Source: JADKIH01 sp049363815 (GTDB taxonomy: Bacteria > Bacteroidota > Bacteroidia > AKYH767-A > 2013-40CM-41-45). Taken from it: a stretch of 29,796 nucleotides of DNA. Positions 17,281 through 25,774 of the stretch are shown here, one piece after another; position 1 is the first letter of the stretch, and every line of letters begins with the position of its first letter. The stretch lies in contig JBMQEM010000057.1 in the NCBI GenBank assembly GCA_049363815.1, positions 1 through 29,796 of the forward strand, read 5' to 3'. Position numbers and translations under genes: made by a program. The notes below the pieces were generated by a model. It was not told the DNA's origin, ran no database searches, and saw nothing but the letters and a program-made list of their open reading frames with translations.

Positions 17281-18609
17281 TTACTTTGTTGCCAGCATCG
17301 GTTTTATTTCCCATTGCAGCAATTGTGAAAGATTTGGATTTGTTTGCAATGCCTGATCAATCAACTTTTTTCCGGCTGCTATTTGTCCGGCTTTCTTTTT
17401 GATCAGTCCGGCCTGAAATAACAGTACAGGATTTTTTGAATTGGTCCTCATTGCCTGAGAAATGTATTCATTGGCTTTATCGTATTTGCCTAATTTGTAG
17501 TAAACCCAGCCAAGTGTTTGTTCAACATCGATATTATCGGGTCTCCGGTTGTATTCTATCAGGGCATGTTTTAGTGCTTTGTTGTAATCATAGGCATCCA
17601 GATAAGCAAATGCAAGTTCTTTATCTGCATAGTGTCCATGAGACTCCTCGCTTTCATCGCCTTCCATTCCTGCCAGCAGAACAATAACCTTTTGTGCTGA
17701 AGCAGCAGCTAGATCCGGCTGATTACTGATCCTATAAACTTCTGTCAATTCCTGTTGAAAAGCAAAATCTTCATTCATAGAAAGTGCTTTATTCAAATTG
17801 GAGATTGCGGCAGGATAATTTTTACTTGCCTTTTCAATTCTTGCAAGTCCTGCATAAGCCTGTGCAAATGTTGGCCGAAAGTAGATTGCTTCATTATAAA
17901 GTTCTTGTGCCATGATTAGATTTCCGGTTTGTTCGTAAAGATGACCAAGTTGCATCCGGCACCATTCTGTTTGTTCCATTCCAGGATAACCGGCACTGAC
18001 TGCAAGCTTCATTGCTTCGATTGCTCCCGGGTAATCACCGTGAATTTCGCGCAAGTAGGAGATCCGTGAATATGAACGGATATCAGGACGTAGTGAAGCC
18101 ATTTTATCGGCCATCATAACTGCTTTATCGTAATCACCATCTTCCAGAAATGCATCCGTCAAAATTCCATAGACAGCTGCACTGTATCCATTTATTTTTT
18201 GTGCAGCCAATGCAACCGGAATTGCTTCTTCAAAATGATGTTGGGAAAGTAATACGGTAGCCTTTCCAATGAGCGCTTCATAATTTGCAGAATCCTTTCT
18301 CAAAACGACGTCAAGAAGTTCGGCGGCTTTAGTATCATAGTATGCATGATTCCCTGATGCACGTGATTCCTGGATGTACGCAAAAGCAAGTTTGACCTTT
18401 GCTTCATCGTTCGCAGGATTTTTTCTTACCACCTCGATCAAAGATTCTATTGCATTTTTACTGTTCAGCCATTCTGCAGTAGAAGCAGATTCACCCTGAC
18501 GGACTTTAAGACCTAATTCAAGAGGATCCTCTTTTCTGAATTTGATAATTGCGAACGTAAAAAATGCAAAGAGGGAGAAAAGGATTATGTAGGTGATGTT
18601 TTTTTTCAT
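17281..18609 (-). CDS. membrane-anchored tetratricopeptide repeat protein
   Basis: A 442-residue protein with an N-terminal membrane anchor or signal (IIFSLF-type segment at about residues 7-24, then KFRKEDP). The rest is about ten TPR-like helix pairs, such as AEWLNSKNAIESLIEVVRKN, NYEALIGKATVLLSQHHFEE, FAQAYAGLARIEKASKNYPA, DNIDVEQTLGWVYYKLGKYD and NPVLLFQAGLIKKKAGQIAA. TPR arrays are protein-binding scaffolds. The protein faces the periplasm if the N-terminus is an uncleaved anchor. Its place between the DUF4331 and HupE-like genes suggests that it assembles with or matures those products; that is an inference from synteny. Spacing to DUF4331 is 112 nt, with a possible terminator between. 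Confidence 0.9.
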   Translation of the reverse strand: MKKNITYIILFSLFAFFTFAIIKFRKEDPLELGLKVRQGESASTAEWLNSKNAIESLIEVVRKNPANDEAKVKLAFAYIQESRASGNHAYYDTKAAELLDVVLRKDSANYEALIGKATVLLSQHHFEEAIPVALAAQKINGYSAAVYGILTDAFLEDGDYDKAVMMADKMASLRPDIRSYSRISYLREIHGDYPGAIEAMKLAVSAGYPGMEQTEWCRMQLGHLYEQTGNLIMAQELYNEAIYFRPTFAQAYAGLARIEKASKNYPAAISNLNKALSMNEDFAFQQELTEVYRISNQPDLAAASAQKVIVLLAGMEGDESEESHGHYADKELAFAYLDAYDYNKALKHALIEYNRRPDNIDVEQTLGWVYYKLGKYDKANEYISQAMRTNSKNPVLLFQAGLIKKKAGQIAAGKKLIDQALQTNPNLSQLLQWEIKPMLATK

Positions 18610-18649
18610 GTAGGACGAGATAGAAAGTTATGTTTTTCGAAAGTGATGT

Positions 18650-18701
18650 TTTTAAATAATAAAGAAGGGGTGGGTAATGGGAAACAGAACCCAACCCCCT
18701 C
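18650..18701 (-). terminator. possible terminator after the DUF4331 gene
   Basis: On the minus strand GAGGGGGTTGGG (18690-18701) can pair with CCCACCCCTTC (18664-18674) with one bulge and one G-U pair, leaving a 15-nt loop. The T-rich run TTCTTTATTATTTA follows. The shape fits an intrinsic terminator or attenuator between the DUF4331 and TPR genes. The bulge and interrupted T tract keep confidence low. Confidence 0.4.
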
Positions 18702-18721
18702 TTATTTGCTAAAAACAACCA

Positions 18722-20800
18722 CTATTTTGCAATAGTCACTTTTACAGATTGAACAGTTGAACCATTGTTTTGTAAAACTGCATAGTATACACCGGCAGAC
18801 AATGAAGACCATTTCAATTCATATGTATCAATGTCACGCATTTCGTTGTTCACAGGAGTTGCAACGATCTTTCCATTTGTATCATAGATCTTGATCGTCA
18901 CTTTTGTTTTTGCAGTAACACGATAGCGGATATTCACCATATCATTCGAAGGATTTGGATACGCTTCCATTAATAACTGAGGAGCGCCAATATTCACACC
19001 GGGATTCGGATTGATAGAAGTCAATACATAACCCCCTGTACACAATCCATAACCACTCCATGGTAATTGCACGAATGGGAATGTTGTGCGGAATGTTGTG
19101 TCGTTCGTTTCAATACCTGTAGAATAACCAAGTACACCAAGTAAATCGGGAGTCAATGGATTTCCACCGATTGTATAATCGTCATACCATAAACCAACTG
19201 CAGCAAGAGCAGCACCGGATACAGCCTGAAGTTCAATTCTGGTTACATCATCTTCCAACCTACGACCATTTGGAAAACCATCCATGTTTGGAATCACTTC
19301 TAAATTAGTATTCTGGTTGAAACGTGTATCTGTCAAACCAAGAACTGCAGCCTGAATAATACCTAGCGGAGAAAAATCCGGAGAATTTCTTGCAGTAACC
19401 GGCACAGCCATATTCAGGCGAAGCATATCACCGAATGTTGGAAGGAAATTATTGATGAATGGTTTTCCAGCTGAGAGAGGATTGCCGGGAGTTTTTCCGG
19501 TAGCCAATTGATAAGGTGCAAGATTTGGAACACCGGTATAGAAGATCGGAAGAAGATCTACTGAGCGCGGCTGACCCTGACGTAATAAGTATTTACCGAA
19601 TATTGCTGTATCAAGAGCAGTTCCGTTAGTTGCAGGATGGCCATACAATACATAGAGTCCATCCTTTGTGTTTCCAAAATCAACATTTCCTAAAATCGTT
19701 GGCGAAGCACGTTGAATGCGTAAAGATGAAAGTGCAGGGACAGCACCACCAAATAAACTATCATCCATATACAAACCCAGTTCCGGATTTGTGAAGTAAC
19801 TGTCGAAGTAAGTTGAATCCTGATAAGGTGTGAGTGAATTCCAGAAATCTTTCATTCCGATTGGAATTACCGCTTCATTGGTCAAAGGCATTCCAAGTCT
19901 TGAAACCTGTACCCATTGACCGGAGTGTGTTTCTGTACCATCGCCATTCAGAGTACGTAATGCAGGACGACTTGCAGAAGCCCAGACACCGATCACAAAT
20001 TCCGGATCAAGTATACTAGTTGCTTGTCCCACATCCTTACCATCTTTTTGTAAATCTGCGATATCAACTTTGATAGCAATTACGTGTACGTTTTTACATT
20101 TCAAACCATCTTTAGGAGCATCAACCCCGGTACCACCGTTACGTGTCTGACCAAGATCGAAAATACCACCAAGATCCACGAAGAATGGATCATCAGCCGG
20201 ACCGCAATAAATTTTTTCACCCGTAGAGGCTGTATTGATTGCATCTTCAAAAAGTGTTTCGTAATCAGGAGCATTTAATCCGACAGCCGAAGAGATCGAG
20301 CGAGGTCCGATGTTATTTGGTGGCACTACGCCATTGTTAATAATAGTAGTGAAAGCTCCGCCATTGATGCTCTTTTCAGCAATATAAGACGTCTTCAGGT
20401 TTTCCTGGCCTAAACGAATATTAAAGAATGTAGTAGGATCCTGATTCGTTTTTGAGAACGTAAAACGATAAGTGATATCATCTCCCGAAGTAGCAGCACT
20501 ATTCTTTACGTGAATTTCATAACGGACATTCTCTCCGAAAGAAAAATAATTTGGTCCACCTTGTGGTAATTCAGCAGGAACATAAGCAGCGATCAGAGTA
20601 ACTTTATTTGAATCTTCCGGATCTCTGAAGGCATACAGATCAGTATTATCGGCAACAGGATCGTTGCTAATGAGTGGAGCTTCTCTGTGACTTGATGCAG
20701 TCAGCTCTGCGGCCGGCTGATTAGCTAAGAACAGTCCGCCTCCTGTCAGAAGCAAGGCTATACCCGCTAATGAGATTTTGGTTTTTGTAGTCTTTGTCAT
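18722..20800 (-). CDS. DUF4331 domain protein with T9SS C-terminal sorting domain
   Basis: A 692-residue secreted protein. The signal peptide is at about residues 1-32 (hydrophobic ISLAGIALLLTGGGLFLA). The mature N-terminus carries the DUF4331 signature ASSHREAPLISNDP at 35-48 and DNTDLYAFRDPEDSNKVTLI. Further family blocks include SFGENVRYEIHVKN, FDLGQTRNGGTGVDAPKDGL, VIAIKVDIADL and SRLGMPLTNEAVIP. Residues 613-692 form a T9SS sorting domain (AYPNPSNDMVNIRY ... SLSAGVYYAVLQ ... SVKVTIAK), so the protein is exported across the outer membrane. The function of DUF4331 is unknown. It lies 325 nt below the anti-sigma gene, with a palindrome upstream, and heads the TPR/HupE/YceI run. Confidence 0.93.
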   Translation of the reverse strand: MTKTTKTKISLAGIALLLTGGGLFLANQPAAELTASSHREAPLISNDPVADNTDLYAFRDPEDSNKVTLIAAYVPAELPQGGPNYFSFGENVRYEIHVKNSAATSGDDITYRFTFSKTNQDPTTFFNIRLGQENLKTSYIAEKSINGGAFTTIINNGVVPPNNIGPRSISSAVGLNAPDYETLFEDAINTASTGEKIYCGPADDPFFVDLGGIFDLGQTRNGGTGVDAPKDGLKCKNVHVIAIKVDIADLQKDGKDVGQATSILDPEFVIGVWASASRPALRTLNGDGTETHSGQWVQVSRLGMPLTNEAVIPIGMKDFWNSLTPYQDSTYFDSYFTNPELGLYMDDSLFGGAVPALSSLRIQRASPTILGNVDFGNTKDGLYVLYGHPATNGTALDTAIFGKYLLRQGQPRSVDLLPIFYTGVPNLAPYQLATGKTPGNPLSAGKPFINNFLPTFGDMLRLNMAVPVTARNSPDFSPLGIIQAAVLGLTDTRFNQNTNLEVIPNMDGFPNGRRLEDDVTRIELQAVSGAALAAVGLWYDDYTIGGNPLTPDLLGVLGYSTGIETNDTTFRTTFPFVQLPWSGYGLCTGGYVLTSINPNPGVNIGAPQLLMEAYPNPSNDMVNIRYRVTAKTKVTIKIYDTNGKIVATPVNNEMRDIDTYELKWSSLSAGVYYAVLQNNGSTVQSVKVTIAK

Positions 20801-21125
20801 TGTAAATAGAATTTTGGATAGTTGGATAAATATTTAAGTAATGGCCATTACCTTTTTTAGAACCTACGGGAGAAAAATAGGAGTGGATTTGCTTTTTTGA
20901 GATTTGCAGTAAGAAAAATGTAATTAAAGCCAGGAAATGGAAAGGAACAAACAACAGATATTCAGAAAGACATAGAAATCTGAAAGTTGGGAAAAATTAG
21001 TAGCACGTTATAGTGCGGCAAGGTTATTTATTGAGAAGAAAATAAAAAAAGGAAGAATGATAAACAAAAAATAAATTATTGGATTGACTGATCTACAATA
21101 ACTAATTACATGCTGTAAAAAAAAA
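20801..21125. other. gene-free region upstream of DUF4331 with 14-bp palindrome (20838-20851)
   Basis: This 325-nt gap separates the anti-sigma gene from the DUF4331 gene. No credible ORF or tRNA is visible. The one structured element is the perfect palindrome GTAATGGCCATTAC at 20838-20851, about 38 nt upstream of the DUF4331 start. It is flanked on the minus strand by AAAAAAG and an AT-rich leader. It could be an operator or a 5' UTR stem. I do not recognise a housekeeping TANNTTTG box here, which is consistent with, but does not show, use of an alternative sigma factor. Confidence 0.5.
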
Positions 21126-21923
21126 TCAGCTCCCTTTACCCATCAAGTACATCTGTTCCAAGGTAGGATTCAAACTTCCACCTTTTGGTTCCAGGGTAAC
21201 GGCCCAGGCATCTGCTTCAGGAATATCCTTTACTCTTTGAATTCCGGATACTAATTCAAAAATTCCGGCATCAACAGGTTTCCCTCCGACAAGAGCCCAG
21301 AGTTGGTATTGTTTTCCTTCGTCAGGAACTGGAAGAGCAAGGATATCAATATAGGATTCACTGGTATTCTTATTCCAGTAAATACGGGCTTCATAATTTT
21401 TGGTAGTATCAGTTGAAAAAAGCTGGATCACTTTTGCCTGCTGATCACGCATGACGATCAGGTCATTGACATTTCTGTCGTATTCATTTTTAACCAGATT
21501 ATAATTTTGCGCCAGTTGATTTTTATCGTTAAGCAATGAAGAGTAGCGGTCTTCTGCTTCATTCCATCTTGAATAAAAGAACCAGGAAGCGAATGTACTG
21601 ACAACAAGTGCTGCCAGACATGCGGCGATCATATACTTATAGGTAAGAGAATTATTTTCCCTTATTGGAACAACTTTCGACTTGGTTTTTTTCGAACTTG
21701 TGTTTTCGATTGCATCGAGGATCTTTGTTCGAAGTTCAGGACGAGGATTTACAGCGTGTGAATCAGAATAATCATCAAGAGACTCCTGAACTTTCAGTAA
21801 TTCTTTTTTCAGCTCCGGATACAATAGCAACTTCTGCTCAAATTCCGCTTTTTCCTGCGGGCTGAGAGCGTGCATTGCGTACATCTCAACTACTCCTGAG
21901 TTTATGTATTCTTTAATATCCAT
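21126..21923 (-). CDS. RskA-family anti-sigma factor
   Basis: A 265-residue protein. The cytoplasmic N-terminal domain (residues 1-75, GVVEMYAMHALSPQEKAEFEQ) has the helical pattern that anti-sigma-K-like factors use to grip their sigma factor. A single transmembrane helix lies at about 97-117. A coiled-coil-like stretch follows at 120-165, then the C-terminal RskA domain (ARIYWNKNTSESYIDILALP, GKQYQLWALVGGKPVDAG, AWAVTLEPKGG). It should hold the adjacent ECF sigma factor at the inner membrane until a signal frees it. Its ATG overlaps the sigma stop by 1 nt (TAATG), so the two are made in fixed ratio. The expected zinc-binding HxxxCxxC motif is absent, as in other members of this group. Confidence 0.93.
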   Translation of the reverse strand: MDIKEYINSGVVEMYAMHALSPQEKAEFEQKLLLYPELKKELLKVQESLDDYSDSHAVNPRPELRTKILDAIENTSSKKTKSKVVPIRENNSLTYKYMIAACLAALVVSTFASWFFYSRWNEAEDRYSSLLNDKNQLAQNYNLVKNEYDRNVNDLIVMRDQQAKVIQLFSTDTTKNYEARIYWNKNTSESYIDILALPVPDEGKQYQLWALVGGKPVDAGIFELVSGIQRVKDIPEADAWAVTLEPKGGSLNPTLEQMYLMGKGS

Positions 21924-22471
21924 TACTTACTTGAATCAAAATAATTTCGCAATCGTTGAATAGCAGCTCTCGACCGGGTTTTGACCGTTCCGAGCGGAAT
22001 ATTCAGTTTCTCCGCAGCTTCTGACTGTGAATACCCTTCAAAGAAGAGCAAGTCAATGATTTGTTTATATTCAGGTTCCAACTTTCTGACAATATCGCGA
22101 ACACCTATCAGATCAGGGTCATAGGATGACTTGTGATCTGCAATAGATACGGCATTATCAATTGATTGGTTTTTATTTTGGTTTACGAATTCTTTTGAAC
22201 GTACTTTATCTATAGAAAGATTCCTGCAAACATTCACCATCCAGGTAAATAAACGCCCTTTGGCTGAATCGTATTGTGTGAAGTTATTCCAGATCTTAAG
22301 AAACGTTTCCTGTAATACATCTTCAGCAATTTCATCGTTCTGAACTATTCTGTGAATTACACCATACAAAGCAGAAGAATAATTATCATAGAGGATCTCA
22401 ATACCGCGCTTATCCCGGTTGACAAGTAGCTGTATTAATTCATCTTCTTCTATTTTGGTCTTTCTCCCCAC
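21923..22471 (-). CDS. ECF-type RNA polymerase sigma factor
   Basis: A 182-residue sigma-70-family protein with only regions 2 and 4. Region 2 spans about 25-92 (LYDNYSSALYGVIHRIV, EIAEDVLQETFLKIWNNF, GRLFTWMVNVCRNLSIDKVR) and region 4 about 125-178 (EYKQIIDLLFFEGYSQSEAA, LNIPLGTVKTRSRAAIQRLR). The start must be GTG at 22469-22471: the frame has a stop a few codons upstream and no ATG before region 2. It is coupled to the RskA-like anti-sigma gene. By analogy with SigK/RskA pairs it probably drives its own operon plus nearby envelope genes, with DUF4331 the obvious candidate target. A weak TTTG ... TACTATTTG stretch overlaps the start and was not called as a promoter. Confidence 0.95.
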   Translation of the reverse strand: MGRKTKIEEDELIQLLVNRDKRGIEILYDNYSSALYGVIHRIVQNDEIAEDVLQETFLKIWNNFTQYDSAKGRLFTWMVNVCRNLSIDKVRSKEFVNQNKNQSIDNAVSIADHKSSYDPDLIGVRDIVRKLEPEYKQIIDLLFFEGYSQSEAAEKLNIPLGTVKTRSRAAIQRLRNYFDSSK

Positions 22472-22521
22472 AAATAGTATTTTGGTTTAAGCGATACAAA
22501 GAAACAAAAAATAATGAATTC

Positions 22522-23316
22522 CTATTTGCGGCGAAGTGTAATAATGAAGTGATCCGCAACCCGATCGAACGGATATGTGAATCTTATTGCATTTTCAACC
22601 TTTGTCAGAAATCTGAAGGAGGTTTTTAGTCTTTTTGGAAAAAATTCAAAATAAGGTGGTGGTACTACAGAACAGAGTCCTTCCAGTTTTACCATTGAAA
22701 ATTCTTCGCCAAAAACTCTTTGTATATACGCTTTAGAGAAGTAAAAAGTTTTGAAAAACTCACCTTCGAGATGACTTTTTGCACCGCCCTTTTTAAACCG
22801 GCGAAATGCAACTTTAAAATTTCCTTTCAGGGCGAGAAGCAACTCCCAGGGACATACCTTCGGCATTACGACCAATGTAACTATTCCCTGAGGTTTCAGA
22901 TTTCGCTTAATTCCGTCGACAACCGGTTGAAGGTCAGAGATACAATTTAATCCCCCGAAATCTGAAAATACAACATCAAAAGGTCTTTCGGAAAACTCAG
23001 GCAATTCAGTATATGAACATAAGTGGGTGGAGATCTTACCCTCCATCTGTCGTTCTATGATCTTTACATTCAATGTATGGATCATTCCGGGAGCAATATC
23101 TGTTGCTTTTACTTTCATACCCTGTTTAGCAAAGAAAACTGCATCGATACCGGTACCGCAATTCAGTTCAAGAATATTTGCATTAGCGGGAAAGACACTC
23201 AGGCAATGCTCATGAATCCGCTTTCGCATGTATTGCAAAATCGGATTCTCTTCTTCGATCTGATCAAAAGATGAACTTTGCTTTGAAAAAGCTATTGCGG
23301 GAGTTTCCTGGATCAT
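22522..23316 (-). CDS. class I SAM-dependent methyltransferase
   Basis: A 264-residue protein with a Rossmann-fold methyltransferase domain. Motif I is ANILELNCGTGIDAVFFAKQ (about residues 46-65), motif II is VKATDIAPGMI, and FDVVFSDFGGLNCISDL matches motif IV. It belongs to the Methyltransf_11/25-like group that acts on small molecules or lipids. The C-terminal half (FFKTFYFSKAYIQRVFG, VVPPPYFEFFPKRL) is not diagnostic. Its start overlaps the stop of the upstream radical SAM gene as ATGA, so the two are co-translated and probably act on the same substrate. It is the last gene of the radical SAM set; the ECF sigma gene begins 50 nt further on. Substrate unknown. Confidence 0.88.
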   Translation of the reverse strand: MIQETPAIAFSKQSSSFDQIEEENPILQYMRKRIHEHCLSVFPANANILELNCGTGIDAVFFAKQGMKVKATDIAPGMIHTLNVKIIERQMEGKISTHLCSYTELPEFSERPFDVVFSDFGGLNCISDLQPVVDGIKRNLKPQGIVTLVVMPKVCPWELLLALKGNFKVAFRRFKKGGAKSHLEGEFFKTFYFSKAYIQRVFGEEFSMVKLEGLCSVVPPPYFEFFPKRLKTSFRFLTKVENAIRFTYPFDRVADHFIITLRRK

Positions 23317-24782
23317 GAGGTCCTGTTCTTATCCATTGCCCCTAACTTAAAACCGTTGACAAGTTTATAAAATGCATGTACAGGTAAAAGGACACTGTTT
23401 CTCACATTTTGTTTTGAAATTGTCGAAGGAGACTTTAAAATATTTGTCAGAGTTTCTTTCCCCTGCTGCATCCGGAACATCCTGTGTACATAGCGTTGAA
23501 GTATTTTATAATAATTACGCGGCAGTTCTTTATTAAACATCAGGGCAAGATCATCTGAATCTTCCCAGTTTGATTTTTCCCCAAGCTTATCTTTTACTCT
23601 TTCATAAAAGACAGTTCCCGGAAGCGGATATGATACAGATATACCGATATCATCAGGTTTTAAATCGGACAACATTTTCAGTGTTAGTTTAACATCTTCC
23701 CTGCTTTCTCCCGGATATCCAAACTGCAGAAAAAAAGCAGCCTTCACACCTGCTTTCTTCAGGCCAATTGAAGCATCCCTGATCTGTCCGACAGTAATGC
23801 CCTTATCCATAGCATCAAGAATTTTCTGAGAACCACTTTCTGCACCCATCCAGACAATTTCACATCCTGCTCTTGCAAGATCACTGATAGTATTATCATT
23901 CGTCAGCAGATCTGCTCTTGACTGAATCTTGAATTTGAATTTCAGTTTCGCATTTTCGACAAGGTCGGCGAATTCCTTTATCCATCCCGGTTTTAATCCG
24001 AAGATATCATCAGTCATCCAGAAATGCATAACGCCATAAGTCGACTGCAAAAAACTGATCTCATTTATGATCCTTTCAGGACTGTGAACATTGTATCTGT
24101 TTCCATAAATTGGTTTTGCACACCAGTTACAATGGAATGGGCAGCCACGGGTTGTACTAAGATTCAATGAAAAGTAACCGGAGCTTGTTAACCATCGATC
24201 TTTGTACTCGATCACATTTATAAGGTCCCAAGCAGGTGTGGGCAGATCATCAATTGTTTTCAGAACATTTCGCTTGGGCGTTTTGAAAATTCCATCTTTA
24301 GTTTTGAATTGAAGTCCGGCAATAGAAACAGGCATTTCATCAGAGCCTGAAAGATGATCTATCAATTCACCTAAAGTTTCTTCACCTTCCCCATAAATTA
24401 TATAGTCGGCTCCGGCAGACAAGTATTCTGCAGGATGATCAGTGGAATCGCTGCTATTAACGATCACTTTAATGTTGCGGGCTTTTGCAAAATGAATCAT
24501 CTGGTATGCAGCTTCCCGCATATTTGTAAGACACATCTTGGTCAGATAATTAAATCCGTCATCGTAGATAACAAGAAATTCAGGCTTTACCTTTGCTAAA
24601 TGTGGAATAATTTCTTCAGCAGAATGAGCAAACATTGGATCAAACAATTCGACTGAATACTTTTTACTTCTCATGAAAGAAGCAGCAGAAATAGTCCCTA
24701 GCGGCGGATAAGGTTGTTGCATTTTCCATTGCTTCGGATCGAAGCGAAGGAAATAACTATGCGTAAACAGAATTTTTTTCAT
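23313..24782 (-). CDS. B12-binding-domain-type radical SAM protein
   Basis: A 489-residue protein. Residues 1-160 form an N-terminal Rossmann-like cobalamin-binding-type domain (MKKILFTHSYFLRFDPKQW ... PYPPLGTISAAS ... AGADYIIYGEGEETLGEL). I see no canonical DxHxxG cobalamin motif, as in several family members. The radical SAM core follows with the 4Fe-4S cysteines C214, C218 and C221 in RGCPFHCNWC, then WMTDDIFGLK, EIVWMGAESGSQKILDAMDKG and FFLQFGYPGESREDV. These enzymes methylate or rearrange unactivated carbons, as in BchE-, HpnP- and HpnR-like proteins. The start overlaps the nucleotidyltransferase stop by 26 nt, and the stop overlaps the methyltransferase start by 4 nt. Reaction unknown. 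Confidence 0.9.
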   Translation of the reverse strand: MKKILFTHSYFLRFDPKQWKMQQPYPPLGTISAASFMRSKKYSVELFDPMFAHSAEEIIPHLAKVKPEFLVIYDDGFNYLTKMCLTNMREAAYQMIHFAKARNIKVIVNSSDSTDHPAEYLSAGADYIIYGEGEETLGELIDHLSGSDEMPVSIAGLQFKTKDGIFKTPKRNVLKTIDDLPTPAWDLINVIEYKDRWLTSSGYFSLNLSTTRGCPFHCNWCAKPIYGNRYNVHSPERIINEISFLQSTYGVMHFWMTDDIFGLKPGWIKEFADLVENAKLKFKFKIQSRADLLTNDNTISDLARAGCEIVWMGAESGSQKILDAMDKGITVGQIRDASIGLKKAGVKAAFFLQFGYPGESREDVKLTLKMLSDLKPDDIGISVSYPLPGTVFYERVKDKLGEKSNWEDSDDLALMFNKELPRNYYKILQRYVHRMFRMQQGKETLTNILKSPSTISKQNVRNSVLLPVHAFYKLVNGFKLGAMDKNRTS

Positions 24783-25740
24783 GTCTCAAAACAATATCAT
24801 GCTGTTTTTCATAATTCCTGAATTTAACTTCAAGCTCTTTAAGAATTTTCTCCTGAAAACCATTTGGATGATGTTTGGAAACATTCTTCTTGGTCCGCAT
24901 TCGCAGATCAAATGTACCGGGATCAAAATCTTTGAATTTTTTCTTCCAGTGTTTCAATGTAATTTTGAAAAAGTAATTGTCCAGAAACTCACCTAATTTT
25001 CCTCTAAATAATTTTTCCAGAGATGATTTAATTCCGGGGAACTTCTCTTCTACCAGATAGAAGTCATTTCTTAGAGGAAAATTCGGATAAAATGTTCTGC
25101 TCCATTTATTCCCTTCCATGAAATTCAAATATTCAGAGTAATTATAAACAGGAATAAGGTAACTGACTTCTGTGGCTGTGAAAATATTCCGGTCAGGAAT
25201 GGACAACTGGTCTTCAGACACAAAATAATTTACACAAAAATTCTTTTTTGAATTAAGCAGAAAGATTTTTTTATAAAGAACAAGCAGTGTTCTGGTTAGC
25301 CATAATCTGTTTCTTGATGTAATTATAAAATAGTCGATATCTGAATTTTCATCCATGAAATTCTTGGAAAGTGAACCACTGATGGTCACTGCTTTCACAA
25401 ATGGAAATGAAGCGATCAGGCTGCTGAATTTTTTCATTCTGTCAACCATGGTCTTGGCATATCTTTCACCTGCGATTCTCCGCCTAAGATTAAAGACCGA
25501 AGGAGATACAGAATAATACCCTTCATGAAAAAATATTTTCTGCTGATCATTTAATTCCACTAAAACTTCGGCTAGCTCACTTTCATCCTTTAATTCAACC
25601 TGAATAAGTTCTCTAATTTCATTTTTCGAAAGCGGATGATTGAAAATATCGAAATACAAAAGCACCCGGATCACTGCAGCAGTTAATTCGACATTTTGTT
25701 CTGTAATTTTAACGTACGTAATTGCGGGAGAAGAATTCAT
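24757..25740 (-). CDS. winged-helix plus nucleotidyltransferase-domain protein
   Basis: The ORF opens with a TTG at 25767, but the ATG at 25738-25740 is a better start, giving about 327 residues. A helical N-terminal part (ITEQNVELTAAVIRVLLYFD, NHPLSKNEIRELI, QKIFFHEGYYSVSP) reads like a winged helix. It is followed by a minimal polymerase-beta-type nucleotidyltransferase motif, TISGSLSKNFMDENSDIDYF, with the GS...DxD metal ligands (D134 and D136 from this start). The C-terminal 150 residues, rich in Lys, Phe and Tyr, are unassigned. Such domains transfer NMP to small molecules, proteins or RNA. The gene sits between two SAM-dependent genes, overlaps the radical SAM gene by 26 nt and lies 34 nt below a methyltransferase gene. 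A tailoring role is inferred from context. Confidence 0.75.
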   Translation of the reverse strand: MNSSPAITYVKITEQNVELTAAVIRVLLYFDIFNHPLSKNEIRELIQVELKDESELAEVLVELNDQQKIFFHEGYYSVSPSVFNLRRRIAGERYAKTMVDRMKKFSSLIASFPFVKAVTISGSLSKNFMDENSDIDYFIITSRNRLWLTRTLLVLYKKIFLLNSKKNFCVNYFVSEDQLSIPDRNIFTATEVSYLIPVYNYSEYLNFMEGNKWSRTFYPNFPLRNDFYLVEEKFPGIKSSLEKLFRGKLGEFLDNYFFKITLKHWKKKFKDFDPGTFDLRMRTKKNVSKHHPNGFQEKILKELEVKFRNYEKQHDIVLRHEKNSVYA

Positions 25741-25774
25741 TTTGGAGAAAGGATGATAAAGGTACAAAATATAC

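Noticed and set aside
22472..22521. Housekeeping promoter upstream of the ECF sigma gene
   Set aside because: The TACTATTTG sequence has three instead of two bases inside the -7 box and overlaps the GTG start, so transcription would begin inside the gene.
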